NCBI GenBank assembly: GCA_946480915.1
Contig: CAMLLO010000003.1
Span: 132,982 to 196,981, forward strand
Source: an uncultured Sphingobacteriaceae bacterium
GTDB lineage: Bacteria; Bacteroidota; Bacteroidia; Sphingobacteriales; Sphingobacteriaceae
Length of the DNA stretch: 64,000 nt
Reading direction: 5' to 3'
The notes under the pieces are model-generated. The model made no database searches. It worked only from the letters and a program-made list of their open reading frames with translations, and was not told the origin of the DNA. Of the stretch, positions 37,738-46,712 are shown piece after piece. Both the position numbers and the translations under genes were made by a program. Every line of letters starts with the position of its first letter. The stretch's first letter is position 1.

Positions 37738-40428
37738 ATGATAGTATCATTCTCACATATACGAGCCTTATCTTTAAAATGGACCCACGCCATTCTGTAC
37801 TGGGTGACATTCGTATCTGTGATCTTTCTTCTTTTTGCTTCGAATAAAACCTATGCTGCTGATGAATTGGAGGCTGACTATGATGAAATCTCTGTTTTTG
37901 TACAGTTACCAAGAGTTGGAGGCTTAGAAATACCTGCTATAATTCGAGACAATGAGCCATATTTGGCTGTAACAAATCTCTTCAGATTTTTAAAAATAAA
38001 AAATACTCCATCCGACGATTTAGATCTTGTTTCAGGCTTTTTTATTAATTCCGATGCACCCTACCTGATCGACAAAACTAAAAATCAAATAACTTATCAA
38101 AAAAAGATATTTGAGCTGAAAGCCGGAGACCTAATTCGGACGGAAAGTAATCTGTATTTAAAGTCTGCCTGGCTGAACGAGATATTTGGTTTAGAATGTG
38201 TTTTTAATTTTCGCAGTCTGTCCATTGCACTAAACTGCAAGCAAGAATTGCCTGTGATACGGGAATTGAAGCAAGAGCTTATGCGGCGAAATATCAGCAC
38301 CCTGAAAAACGAACAAAAAGCCGACTCCACGATTGCCCGACGTTTTCCTCTTTTCAAACTCGGATTTGCTGATTGGTCTGTTATGTCAATCCAGCGCTTA
38401 CAAGGATTTCAAAGTACCCGGCTTAATCTTGCATTGGGTTCATTGTTGTTCGGAGGGGAAGCAAATGTTGCACTTAATTACATTGACAAGGCTTCCTTAC
38501 GGTTGAAGAATCAGCAGTATCTCTGGCGTTATGTCGATAATCAACAGCAAGGATTACGACAAGTTCTCGTCGGAAAAATCCCATCTCAGGCTACTGCTTC
38601 ACTGCTTGCTCCTGTGATTGGTGTTCAGGTAACCAATACTCCAACAACTTACAGACGTTCTTTCGGAACCTACAGAATCAGCGATTATACAGAACCAGGT
38701 TGGACGGTCGAGCTTTACGTAAATAATGTACTTGTCGATTATGTAAAGGCCGATGCTTCGGGGTTTTACAGATTTGAAGCGCCACTTGTATACGGCAACT
38801 CAGCAATTACTCTTCGTTTTTATAGCCAATGGGGAGAAGAACGGTCAACTCAACAAACGATTAGTATTCCATTTAATTTCCTCCCAAAAAATGAGTTTCA
38901 GTATACTGTCAGCGCGGGTCTTGTTGAGGATAGTCTGTACAGTAAATATTCTCGGGCAAATATAAATTATGGGCTGCACAGACGTTTAACAGTAGGTGCG
39001 GGATTGGAATATTTTTCGGCTCTCCATCAGAATACAATGCCGTTCGTTAACGCGTCTATGAATCTTTTCTCTAATTTGCTTTTTTTCGGCGAGTATACTT
39101 ACGGGGTAAGATCTAAAGGAGTTTTAACATATCGTCGGCCTTCTAATTTGCAGTTCGAGCTTAATTATTTAAAATATGAAAGAGGCCAGAAAGCAATTAA
39201 TTATAATTATCTTGAAGAACGAAAAGCAATTGTCTCGATGCCCTTTCGGGGAAGAAATTTTTCCGCATTCTCAAGGTTGACTTTAAATCAGATTGTTTTA
39301 CCGACAACCAAATACACCACAGCTCAACTTTTGCTTTCCGGAGTATATTGGGGAATAAGCACAAATTTTACCACGCATAGTATTATATCAGCATCGTTGC
39401 AACCTAATACCTACAGTATTTTATCACAAACTTTCCGATTACCTAAAAAGCTCATTTTTACTCCACAGGTACAATACAGTTATAATCAGCAGCAGATTAC
39501 TAATGTAAGGGCCGAGCTGGAAAAACGAATTTTTAATCGTGGCCTGTTTAATATCGCTTATGAGAAGAACTTTCAGAGTTCTTCTCATAATATCCGCATG
39601 GGACTTAGGTTTGATCTTTCTTTTGCTCAAACATCCTTTTCTGCGCAACAAGGAAATAGTGCCACTTCGTTTACTCAATCTGCAAAGGGAAGTTTAATGT
39701 ATGATGATAAATTTCGCCATATAGGCTATGGCAACCGCTCTAGCGTAGGTAGAGGTGGTCTTACAATTTGCGCCTTTCTCGATTTAAATTCTAACGGCCG
39801 ACATGATAAAGGCGAACCTAAAGTGCCGGGACTTAAAATTCGTGTTAAAAGCGGTCGCGTTCAAAATAATCAGCGGGATTCTACTATTCGCGTGTTTGAA
39901 CTAGAACCATACGTAAATTATTTTATTGAGTTAGATCGCAGTAGTTTTGATAACATCGCTTGGCGAATTAAGAGTGCCACATTGAATGTTGCTATTGAGC
40001 CTAATCAATTTAAACTAATAGAAGTTCCGATTGCCGTAATGGGAGAGGCTTCGGGTATGGTGTATAAAAAAGATAAGGATGGTCTAAAGGGTCAGGAGCG
40101 AATTAATGTCAATTTTTACAAAAACGGGCGACTGGTTGGAAAAGTGCTTACTGAAAGTGACGGATATTTTAATTTCGCGAGTCTTCCCATGGGATCTTAT
40201 ACTGCCAGTGTTGATAGTGACCAATTAAAGAAATTAAATATGTCGGTTTCGCCTCAAACCTTGTCTGTAAAAATCTCAGGATCTACAGATGGCGACGTGG
40301 TAGAAGGATTAAATTTTGTGATCTCGACAAATCCAGCCGAAAATTCAAATAAAATAGCTCCATCCTCTGTTCCGAAACCTAAACTGCCTGTAAAGAAAGT
40401 TGACGTGGAAATTAAAACCGTCGAATGA
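37738..40428 (+). CDS. Usher-like outer-membrane assembly protein, alternate (CS1/TcfC-like) type
   Basis: An 896-residue protein of the length usual for ushers. After the signal (FVSVIFLLFASNKTYA) comes an N-terminal domain (YDEISVFVQLPRVGGLEIPA), then a domain with YTEPGWTVELYVNNVLVDYV, followed by DASGFYRFEAPLVYGN and ITLRFYSQWGEE. That last part closely follows the E-set-like domain of alternate chaperone-usher proteins (pattern ...vElYrNgvLldf...GrYrFenvPl..G.N.irL.FYgpqGe). A long stretch of amphipathic strands rich in aromatic residues is consistent with a beta barrel. The C-terminus has GLTICAFLDLNSNGRHDKGE and a second SdrD/Cna-B-like unit (GSYTASVDSDQLKKL). Taken with the adjacent chaperone and pilin genes, it should secrete and assemble the fimbria. 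Barrel topology is not verified. Confidence 0.78.
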   Translation: MIVSFSHIRALSLKWTHAILYWVTFVSVIFLLFASNKTYAADELEADYDEISVFVQLPRVGGLEIPAIIRDNEPYLAVTNLFRFLKIKNTPSDDLDLVSGFFINSDAPYLIDKTKNQITYQKKIFELKAGDLIRTESNLYLKSAWLNEIFGLECVFNFRSLSIALNCKQELPVIRELKQELMRRNISTLKNEQKADSTIARRFPLFKLGFADWSVMSIQRLQGFQSTRLNLALGSLLFGGEANVALNYIDKASLRLKNQQYLWRYVDNQQQGLRQVLVGKIPSQATASLLAPVIGVQVTNTPTTYRRSFGTYRISDYTEPGWTVELYVNNVLVDYVKADASGFYRFEAPLVYGNSAITLRFYSQWGEERSTQQTISIPFNFLPKNEFQYTVSAGLVEDSLYSKYSRANINYGLHRRLTVGAGLEYFSALHQNTMPFVNASMNLFSNLLFFGEYTYGVRSKGVLTYRRPSNLQFELNYLKYERGQKAINYNYLEERKAIVSMPFRGRNFSAFSRLTLNQIVLPTTKYTTAQLLLSGVYWGISTNFTTHSIISASLQPNTYSILSQTFRLPKKLIFTPQVQYSYNQQQITNVRAELEKRIFNRGLFNIAYEKNFQSSSHNIRMGLRFDLSFAQTSFSAQQGNSATSFTQSAKGSLMYDDKFRHIGYGNRSSVGRGGLTICAFLDLNSNGRHDKGEPKVPGLKIRVKSGRVQNNQRDSTIRVFELEPYVNYFIELDRSSFDNIAWRIKSATLNVAIEPNQFKLIEVPIAVMGEASGMVYKKDKDGLKGQERINVNFYKNGRLVGKVLTESDGYFNFASLPMGSYTASVDSDQLKKLNMSVSPQTLSVKISGSTDGDVVEGLNFVISTNPAENSNKIAPSSVPKPKLPVKKVDVEIKTVE

Positions 40429-40650
40429 AGGGTCGGAGCCGAATGTTTTCTTAAATAATTTACAAAAATAATAGCAATATGCATGTAATGAGCTTATTAC
40501 AATAAGTTTGGTAACATCCGCATTACTCAGCCTTCCAAAAAAAGCACTAAAACCCTTATTAAAAACTATATAGCCCTGTTAGGCTGTACAACCCCCAGTA
40601 TTTGGCATAACAGACCATGATGCTTAGTAAGTAGTCTTTGATTTATTTTA

Positions 40651-42588
40651 ATGAACCAATTTTTCATTTTTATGAAACGAACTGTACTAATCTATCAAGG
40701 GCTATTGTTAATTGCCCTGTTTTTTACCTTTTCTGAAGTTTACTCCCAACGGCAAATGGAAAATCTGGGTCGCGGTGTTGTTGCTGTGAACCAAGGTAAC
40801 GGAAAAGTATATGTTGGCTGGCGCATGCTTGGCACAGATGCGTCTGACATTGCTTTCAATCTATACCGATTGGTAAACGGCGGCCCAGCGGCTAAATTGA
40901 ATGGGAAGCCGCTGATAAAGACTACAGACTTTATCGACACAGGAGTTGACACATTCAAGTCAGCTACCTACTTCGTTAAAACAGTAATTAAAGGCAAAGA
41001 AAAAGAAATTAGTAAGCCATTTACTTTAAAGGCAAGATCTTCGGCAAAACCCTATTTATCGGTTCCTTTACAAACACCCGCCGGATATAATCCAAACGAT
41101 GCTTCTGTTGCCGACTTGGATGGCGACGGAGAATATGAAATTATAATACATCAGGCTGGCCGTGGTCGTGATAACTCGCAGGCAGGTTTAACTGATCCTC
41201 CAATACTCGAAGCATATAAACTTGATGGAACTATGCTTTGGAGGATAAATCTGGGTAGAAATATCCGCGAAGGCGCCCATTATACCCAATTTATGGTATA
41301 CGATTTAGATGGCGACGGCATTGCAGAACTAGCCTGTAAAACTGCCGACGGAACGATCGACGGAAGAGGCAAGGTAATAGGCGATTCTACTAAAGACTAC
41401 CGCGATCAGCGTGGAATGATTTTGAAAGGTCCCGAGTTTCTTACTGTATTTAATGGATTAACAGGCGCCGAAATTTACACGACAAATTACAATCCGCCAC
41501 GTCATCCAACTAAACTTGAGCCAACTTCTCAAGAGCTAAAAGACATTTGGGGCGATGGAAATGGCAATCGGAGCGATCGCTACTTGGCCGCGGTGGCTTA
41601 CCTTGACGGCGTACATCCGAGTTTAGTTATGTGTCGTGGTTATTATACCCGTACAGTATTAGCAGCTTACGATTTTAAAAATGGGAAGCTCACAGAGCGT
41701 TGGGTTTTCGATAGTGATGCCAGCGATGAAACCCGGCCTTTCCGCGGGCAAGGCAACCACAATTTGACGGTGGCTGATGTGGATGGAGATGGAAAAGATG
41801 AAATTATATATGGTCAGATGACTTTGGATGACAACGGGAAAGGGCTTTATACTACCAGAATCGGGCACGCCGATGCACTGCACGTGTCAGATTTAGACCC
41901 ATCCCGCCCAGGCCTAGAAGTTTTTAGTATTCAGGAACGCTTTGATGATGCAGGCGCAAATTTCCGCGATGCCCGCACCGGGGAAGTGATATGGAAAAAA
42001 GCTTCAGTCAAAGCAGGTGATGATGGAGAAGGCCCCGGCAGGGCTTTGTCTCTGGATGTTGATCCACGATATAAAGGCTTTGAGTCATGGGTAGCAGGAG
42101 CAAATATTACAGGCATGTTCGACGTGAAAGGCAATAAAATTGCGGACCGGACTCCGGCAGTAAACTTTGGTATCGTTTGGGATGCCGATATGTTAAGCGA
42201 GATCTTAAATTCAACTACCGTGGGTAAATGGGATTATACGAATCAGAAAACAGATGTGATGTTAAATGCGGCAAATTACGACTGTGTTCATAATAATGGC
42301 ACCAAATCTACTCCCGCTTTAAGTGCCGATATCCTGGGCGACTGGCGTGAGGAAGTGATGTACCGTACGCGCGATGGTAAAGAACTCAGAATTTTCACAA
42401 CCACTATTCCGGCAGCAAACCGGTTTTATACATTTATGCACGATCCTCAGTACCGTTTAAGTATAGCCTGGCAAAACGTGGCATATAATCAGCCGCCCCA
42501 TACCAGTTTTTACATTGGTCCGGATATGAAAGCTCCTCCAAAGCCAAATATCGTTTTGGTAAAGTATAAGGGTAAATTAAGGCATTAA
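40651..42588 (+). CDS. Rhamnogalacturonan lyase, PL11 (first copy)
   Basis: A 645-residue secreted lyase that cuts the RG-I backbone by beta-elimination. The mature start RQMENLGRGVVAVNQGNGKV is characteristic of PL11, followed by YVGWRMLGTDASDIAFNLYR. The eight-bladed propeller core carries calcium loops (DLDGDGEYEIIIHQ, DLDGDGIAELACKTADG, DVDGDGKDEIIYG) and the conserved blocks NIREGAHYTQF, KSTPALSADILGDWREEV and WQNVAYNQPPH. A signal peptide ends near VYSQ. An alternative start, ATG 40672 (MKRTVLIYQGLLL), gives a shorter and more typical signal peptide; neither has a clear ribosome site. A second PL11 follows after 366 bp. Confidence 0.93.
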   Translation: MNQFFIFMKRTVLIYQGLLLIALFFTFSEVYSQRQMENLGRGVVAVNQGNGKVYVGWRMLGTDASDIAFNLYRLVNGGPAAKLNGKPLIKTTDFIDTGVDTFKSATYFVKTVIKGKEKEISKPFTLKARSSAKPYLSVPLQTPAGYNPNDASVADLDGDGEYEIIIHQAGRGRDNSQAGLTDPPILEAYKLDGTMLWRINLGRNIREGAHYTQFMVYDLDGDGIAELACKTADGTIDGRGKVIGDSTKDYRDQRGMILKGPEFLTVFNGLTGAEIYTTNYNPPRHPTKLEPTSQELKDIWGDGNGNRSDRYLAAVAYLDGVHPSLVMCRGYYTRTVLAAYDFKNGKLTERWVFDSDASDETRPFRGQGNHNLTVADVDGDGKDEIIYGQMTLDDNGKGLYTTRIGHADALHVSDLDPSRPGLEVFSIQERFDDAGANFRDARTGEVIWKKASVKAGDDGEGPGRALSLDVDPRYKGFESWVAGANITGMFDVKGNKIADRTPAVNFGIVWDADMLSEILNSTTVGKWDYTNQKTDVMLNAANYDCVHNNGTKSTPALSADILGDWREEVMYRTRDGKELRIFTTTIPAANRFYTFMHDPQYRLSIAWQNVAYNQPPHTSFYIGPDMKAPPKPNIVLVKYKGKLRH

Positions 42589-42954
42589 GGCAGGCTTACC
42601 TCCATATTGATTAGAGGTGCTCACAAATATTACTGTCTTCAAAAGGGAAGTTCTAGGCCATAATTATAATATAGGATATACTGTGCTATAACCCGTATGG
42701 TAAGGAACTAAAAATCCTCTCCATGCGGAACGACAGTTTAATGACCTGGAAGTGTGTTTTGATCTTCTGGAAAATAAAATCCTGTTTTAAACCCCCAAAA
42801 ATGTAACATGTGTATTACTCCCGACTTACAAAAACTTCATTTAGACGCAACTGGTTGGGTTTTTTATTTCACTAAATACTCACTGCATGATGGAGCATGA
42901 CGGTTAAGCCTTCTCAAATCAGTTATTTTAGCCAACCGTTTTATAAGCCCAGGA
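42589..42954. other. Intergenic region between the two PL11 genes
   Basis: These 366 bases contain no gene. Weak hairpins are present (ACGGTT 42900-42905 with AACCGT 42934-42939), and a T-run lies around 42858-42865, but no convincing terminator or TAnnTTTG box. The second PL11 is probably transcribed from its own promoter here. Confidence 0.4.
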
Positions 42955-44844
42955 ATGAATAGATGTTTTTTTAACAGTTTTTTGCTTGCCGTATTTGTGC
43001 TTTTAGCATCTACTGCGATGTCTCAAAAGCAAATGGAGTATCTCAACAGAGGTACAATTGCTATAAGTCAGGGCGGCGGGAAAGTTTATCTGGGATGGCG
43101 AATGCTAGGAACTGATTCACCTGATGTTTCTTTTAACGTCTACCGTTCCACAGGGGTAGCGAAGGCTATTAAACTAAATAGTAAACCAATTTCGAACAGT
43201 ACAAATTTCGTAGATGGCGGTGTAGATAGCACTAAGTCGAACACTTATTTTGTTAAGGTTCTTTCACAGGGCAAAGAAGTTGAAACAGGTGAGAGTTTTA
43301 CATTGCCTCCAAACGCTTCTGTACAACAATATTTTCCAATTCGTTTAAAAGCTATCCCCGGCTATACCCCAAACGACGCTTCGGTAGGTGATCTGGACGG
43401 AGACGGACAATACGAGATCATTCTTCACCAAACCGGACGTGGCAGAGATACGCCTTCGCCCGGAATTACAGACGCTCCTATCTTTCAGGCATATAAACTG
43501 GATGGCACATTGTTATGGGAAATAAACCTCGGTAAAAATATCCGCGAAGGCGCACATTATACCCAGTTTATAGTAATTGATATGGATGGCGATGGCGTTT
43601 CAGAATTCGCATGCAAAACAGCCGATGGCACTATCGACGGAAAAGGTAAGGTAATTGGCGATTCAACTAAAGATTGGCGGAATTTAAAAGTGCCAGAGAG
43701 AAATACCTTCTATGGTAAAATACTGGATGGCCCAGAATACTTCACCGTTTTCAGTGGCAAAACCGGACAAGCATTAGCAACTACCGATTATATCCCCGGC
43801 CGTTATCCTTTAAATGGATGGAATGGTCATGGCGGAAATGGGGGGGGCGATAGTACCGGAAATCGGGTTGATCGGTTTGTAGCGGGCGCTGCCTATCTTG
43901 ATGGAAAACTACCAAGCGTTTTAATGTGCCGTGGATATTATGGCCGAACAGTGATTGCAGCTTGGGATTATAGAGCGGGAAAATTGAGCTCACGCTGGGT
44001 GTTTGATAGCAAAGATGGTGAGAACCCTTACTCTGGACAGGGCAATCACGGTTTGAGTATTGCGGATGTAGATAATGACGGGAAAGATGAAGTTATATAT
44101 GGCGCAATGGTTATCAATGATGATGGTAAAGGAATTTTTTCAACAAACCTCCGTCATGGTGATGCATTGCATGTAACTGACCTCGATCCTCAACGCCCGG
44201 GATTGGAAGTTTTCGGAGTTCACGAAATTGAAGAGGGGACGAAAGGACCTGGTGCTGCTTTATATGACGCAAAGACCGGCAAGATTCTCTGGACGGGCCA
44301 TGATGATGAAGATGTGGGCCGCGGTGTTGCTGAAAATATTGATTCTTCAAATCCAGGTGCCGAAATGTGGTTCTCTGGGTCTAATGGCTTGTTAAATTTA
44401 AAAGGCGAGAAAATTGGCCCCGATCCCACGTCCACTAATTTTGTTTGCTGGTGGGATGCTGACTTAACCCGCGAGTTACTTAACGGCAATGGTATCGATA
44501 AATACAAAGTGGGCCGTATTTTCACTGCTACGGGTTGTTCGTCAAATAATGGAAGTAAATCTACACCTGCCTTAAGTGCCGATATTTTAGGTGATTGGAG
44601 GGAAGAGTTAATTTTAAGAACTACAGACAATAAAGAGCTTAGAATTTATACCACCACTATCCCCACACAGCACAAAATGTACACCTTAATGCACGATTCG
44701 CAATATCGCATGGCTATTGCATGGCAAAATGTTGCATATAATCAACCTCCGCATCCGAGTTTTTATATTGGAGAGGATATGAAGCCAGCTCCTAAACCTA
44801 AGATCATATTAAAAAGGCCTGGAACTATATCAGTAAATAGATAA
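42955..44844 (+). CDS. Rhamnogalacturonan lyase, PL11 (second copy)
   Basis: A 629-residue PL11 paralogue with the same plan as the gene at 40651: signal peptide ending TAMSQ, then KQMEYLNRGTIAISQGGGKV, YLGWRMLGTDSPDVSFNVYR, calcium loops (DLDGDGQYEIILHQ, DMDGDGVSEFACKTADG, DVDNDGKDEVIYG), NIREGAHYTQF and KSTPALSADILGDWREEL. It differs by an insert with a glycine-rich loop (NGWNGHGGNGGGD) near residue 290 and by lacking part of the segment after ALSLDVD. Such differences among PL11 pairs commonly separate endo- from exo-acting enzymes, but which is which cannot be told here. The CE12 gene starts 17 bp after its stop, so deacetylation and cleavage are co-expressed. Confidence 0.93.
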   Translation: MNRCFFNSFLLAVFVLLASTAMSQKQMEYLNRGTIAISQGGGKVYLGWRMLGTDSPDVSFNVYRSTGVAKAIKLNSKPISNSTNFVDGGVDSTKSNTYFVKVLSQGKEVETGESFTLPPNASVQQYFPIRLKAIPGYTPNDASVGDLDGDGQYEIILHQTGRGRDTPSPGITDAPIFQAYKLDGTLLWEINLGKNIREGAHYTQFIVIDMDGDGVSEFACKTADGTIDGKGKVIGDSTKDWRNLKVPERNTFYGKILDGPEYFTVFSGKTGQALATTDYIPGRYPLNGWNGHGGNGGGDSTGNRVDRFVAGAAYLDGKLPSVLMCRGYYGRTVIAAWDYRAGKLSSRWVFDSKDGENPYSGQGNHGLSIADVDNDGKDEVIYGAMVINDDGKGIFSTNLRHGDALHVTDLDPQRPGLEVFGVHEIEEGTKGPGAALYDAKTGKILWTGHDDEDVGRGVAENIDSSNPGAEMWFSGSNGLLNLKGEKIGPDPTSTNFVCWWDADLTRELLNGNGIDKYKVGRIFTATGCSSNNGSKSTPALSADILGDWREELILRTTDNKELRIYTTTIPTQHKMYTLMHDSQYRMAIAWQNVAYNQPPHPSFYIGEDMKPAPKPKIILKRPGTISVNR

Positions 44845-44861
44845 ACTTACGTTTTAAAATT

Positions 44862-45638
44862 ATGAATAAGTTAGCATCAATTAAAAAACTATGGCCGGCA
44901 CTAGTAGCAGTTGTTTTACTGGTAGCAGCGTTTCGTCAGGAGAATAAACCAACGGTTTATATTATCGGAGATTCGACGGTTCGCAATTTCAATAATGTGC
45001 AACGTGGTTGGGGGGCTTATCTGGGTACATTTCTGGATACAACCCGTATCGCTATCAGCAATCAGGCGATGGCTGGGCGAAGTACCAGAACATTCATTAA
45101 AGAAGGCCGTTGGGAAAAAGTCTTGTCGACCTTAAAGCCAGGCGATTTTGTATTGATGCAATTCGGACACAATGAAGGCAGTGTTCCGGATACCACCAAG
45201 GCTGGATATCGTGGAGTACTAAAGGGAATCGGTGAAGAAACAAAAGAATTGACATGGCCCGATGGTAAAAAAGAAGTAGTACTTACCTATGGTGCGTATC
45301 TGCGAAAGTTTATAAAAGAAGCTAAAGCAAAGGGTGCAACTCCTGTTGTTCTCTCTATGATTCCGAGAAACGAGTGGGAAGGTGGAAAAGTTAAACGTGC
45401 AAACAATGATTTTGGAAAATGGGCAAAAGAAGCTGCCGAGCGCCAAGGGGTGGCATTTATTGATTTGAATCAGATAACTGCGGATAAGTATGATAAAATG
45501 GGTCCCGAAAAAGTGAAGGAATTCTTCCCCGGCGATCATACCCATACCAATGAGGCAGGTGCTATTGTAAATGCGGCTTCGGTAGCAGAAGGTATTAAAA
45601 CTCAGAAACAATTGGCCCTGGCTAAGTTTCTACGTTAA
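44862..45638 (+). CDS. Rhamnogalacturonan acetylesterase, CE12 (first copy)
   Basis: A 258-residue SGNH-fold esterase. Block I is YIIGDSTVRN with nucleophile Ser38; the oxyanion residues are Gly in AMAGRSTRT and Asn in QFGHNEG; the last block DHTHTNEAGA carries the Asp-x-x-His pair. These match rhamnogalacturonan acetylesterases, which remove acetyl groups from galacturonate so that lyases can cut. The N-terminus (KLWPALVAVVLLVAAF) is a signal peptide or an uncleaved anchor. It follows PL11 by 17 bp and is closed by a terminator at 45661. Confidence 0.92.
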   Translation: MNKLASIKKLWPALVAVVLLVAAFRQENKPTVYIIGDSTVRNFNNVQRGWGAYLGTFLDTTRIAISNQAMAGRSTRTFIKEGRWEKVLSTLKPGDFVLMQFGHNEGSVPDTTKAGYRGVLKGIGEETKELTWPDGKKEVVLTYGAYLRKFIKEAKAKGATPVVLSMIPRNEWEGGKVKRANNDFGKWAKEAAERQGVAFIDLNQITADKYDKMGPEKVKEFFPGDHTHTNEAGAIVNAASVAEGIKTQKQLALAKFLR

Positions 45639-45660
45639 GTTTTTAAATTCGAATTTAGCT

Positions 45661-45701
45661 GAGTCTGACGTGTTAAACCCTGTCAGACTCTCTTTAATTT
45701 T
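45661..45701 (+). terminator. Rho-independent terminator after PL11-CE12
   Basis: GAGTCTGAC (45661-45669) and GTCAGACTC (45682-45690) form a perfect 9-bp stem with a 12-base loop, followed by a T-rich tail (TCTTTAATTTT). It lies 22 bp after the CE12 stop codon. Confidence 0.78.
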
Positions 45702-45747
45702 ATATATAATGAAACCATCATGAGCATGCCTCTTACAAAGAGCAATC

Positions 45748-45860
45748 AACTTAGCGAAGCGTTCTCTTGAACACAGCTAATAAAATATGAACGAGTGAAA
45801 AATATGCGCATGATAGCTTCATCTCCATTAAAAACTTAGCGAAGCGATCTCATTGAGACC
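45748..45860 (+). repeat. Two REP-like intergenic elements
   Basis: AACTTAGCGAAGCG occurs at 45748-45761 and again at 45833-45846. Both copies continue with a related tail (TTCTCTTGA and ATCTCATTGA). The 85-base spacing and non-coding position suggest decayed copies of a dispersed palindromic repeat of the kind common in Bacteroidota intergenic DNA. A possible third relative is the hairpin at 53885. Family membership cannot be confirmed from this window. Confidence 0.5.
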
Positions 45861-45900
45861 TTTGAAAATAACTACTACTCAATAAACAATTTATATTCTG

Positions 45901-46698
45901 ATGAAAAAAACATACAAGCTCTTTTTATTGGCCACTGTGGCAGTCGTTTCCTCGTGTCTGGTTATGAAGTCGCAACAAAAGCCCACACTTTTTTTAATTG
46001 GCGATTCAACCGTGAGACATGGTTCAAAAGGTATGGGAGATGGCGGCCGTTGGGGATGGGGCGACATTATTGCAGCGTACTTTGATACTACCAAGATCGC
46101 TGTTAAAAACGAAGCACTTGGAGGAACCAGCAGCCGTACTTTTATGAATAGAGGACGATGGACTGCTGTACTGCCACAAATTAAGAAAGGCGATTACGTA
46201 ATTATGCAGTTTGGTCATAATGATAGCAGTCCTTTAGACGATTCTGCCCGTGCCCGCGGAACAATTAAAGGAAACGGCGATGAAACTAAAGAGATATACA
46301 ATCCCATTACTAAACAAAAAGAGGTTGTTCATTCTTATGGTTGGTATATCAGGAAGTTTATTTCAGATATCAAAGCCAAGGGAGCAACTCCAATTGTGGC
46401 TTCACTGGTTCCAAGAAATAGCTGGAACAATGGCAAGGTAAATCGTTCGGTTAATAGTTACGGACAGTGGGCCCAACAGGCGGCGCAGCAGGGAGGAGCT
46501 TACTTTGTAGACCTTAACAGGATAACAGCCGATCATTATGACCAGGAGGGTGAAGCGAAAGTTAAAGCCACTTACTTTAATACTACGGATGCCACACATA
46601 CCATCGAGGCTGGTGCCCGGTTGAATGCACAATCGGTGGTAGAAGGATTGAAAGAACTGAAGAATAATCCCCTTCGAAAATATTTAATATCAGAATAG
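45901..46698 (+). CDS. Rhamnogalacturonan acetylesterase, CE12 (second copy)
   Basis: A 265-residue CE12/SGNH esterase paralogous to the one at 44862. The motifs are FLIGDSTVRHG (nucleophile Ser36), EALGGTSSRTF, MQFGHNDSSP and DATHTIEAGA (Asp and His). The N-terminus has a lipobox-like VSSC, so it is probably a lipoprotein, unlike the first copy. It differs by the insert KGMGDGGRWGWGD after block I, which lines the active-site rim in this family and could alter substrate choice. It starts a new operon with GH105, whose gene begins 14 bp after its stop. Confidence 0.91.
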   Translation: MKKTYKLFLLATVAVVSSCLVMKSQQKPTLFLIGDSTVRHGSKGMGDGGRWGWGDIIAAYFDTTKIAVKNEALGGTSSRTFMNRGRWTAVLPQIKKGDYVIMQFGHNDSSPLDDSARARGTIKGNGDETKEIYNPITKQKEVVHSYGWYIRKFISDIKAKGATPIVASLVPRNSWNNGKVNRSVNSYGQWAQQAAQQGGAYFVDLNRITADHYDQEGEAKVKATYFNTTDATHTIEAGARLNAQSVVEGLKELKNNPLRKYLISE

Positions 46699-46712
46699 CA
46701 AATAGAAACAAT

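Noticed and set aside
44220..44630. 136-codon open frame on the minus strand inside the second PL11
   Set aside because: It lies wholly inside a well-supported gene, has no recognisable motif and looks like a chance opposite-strand frame.
45219..45611. 130-codon open frame on the minus strand inside CE12
   Set aside because: Opposite-strand shadow of a conserved esterase gene; no motif seen.
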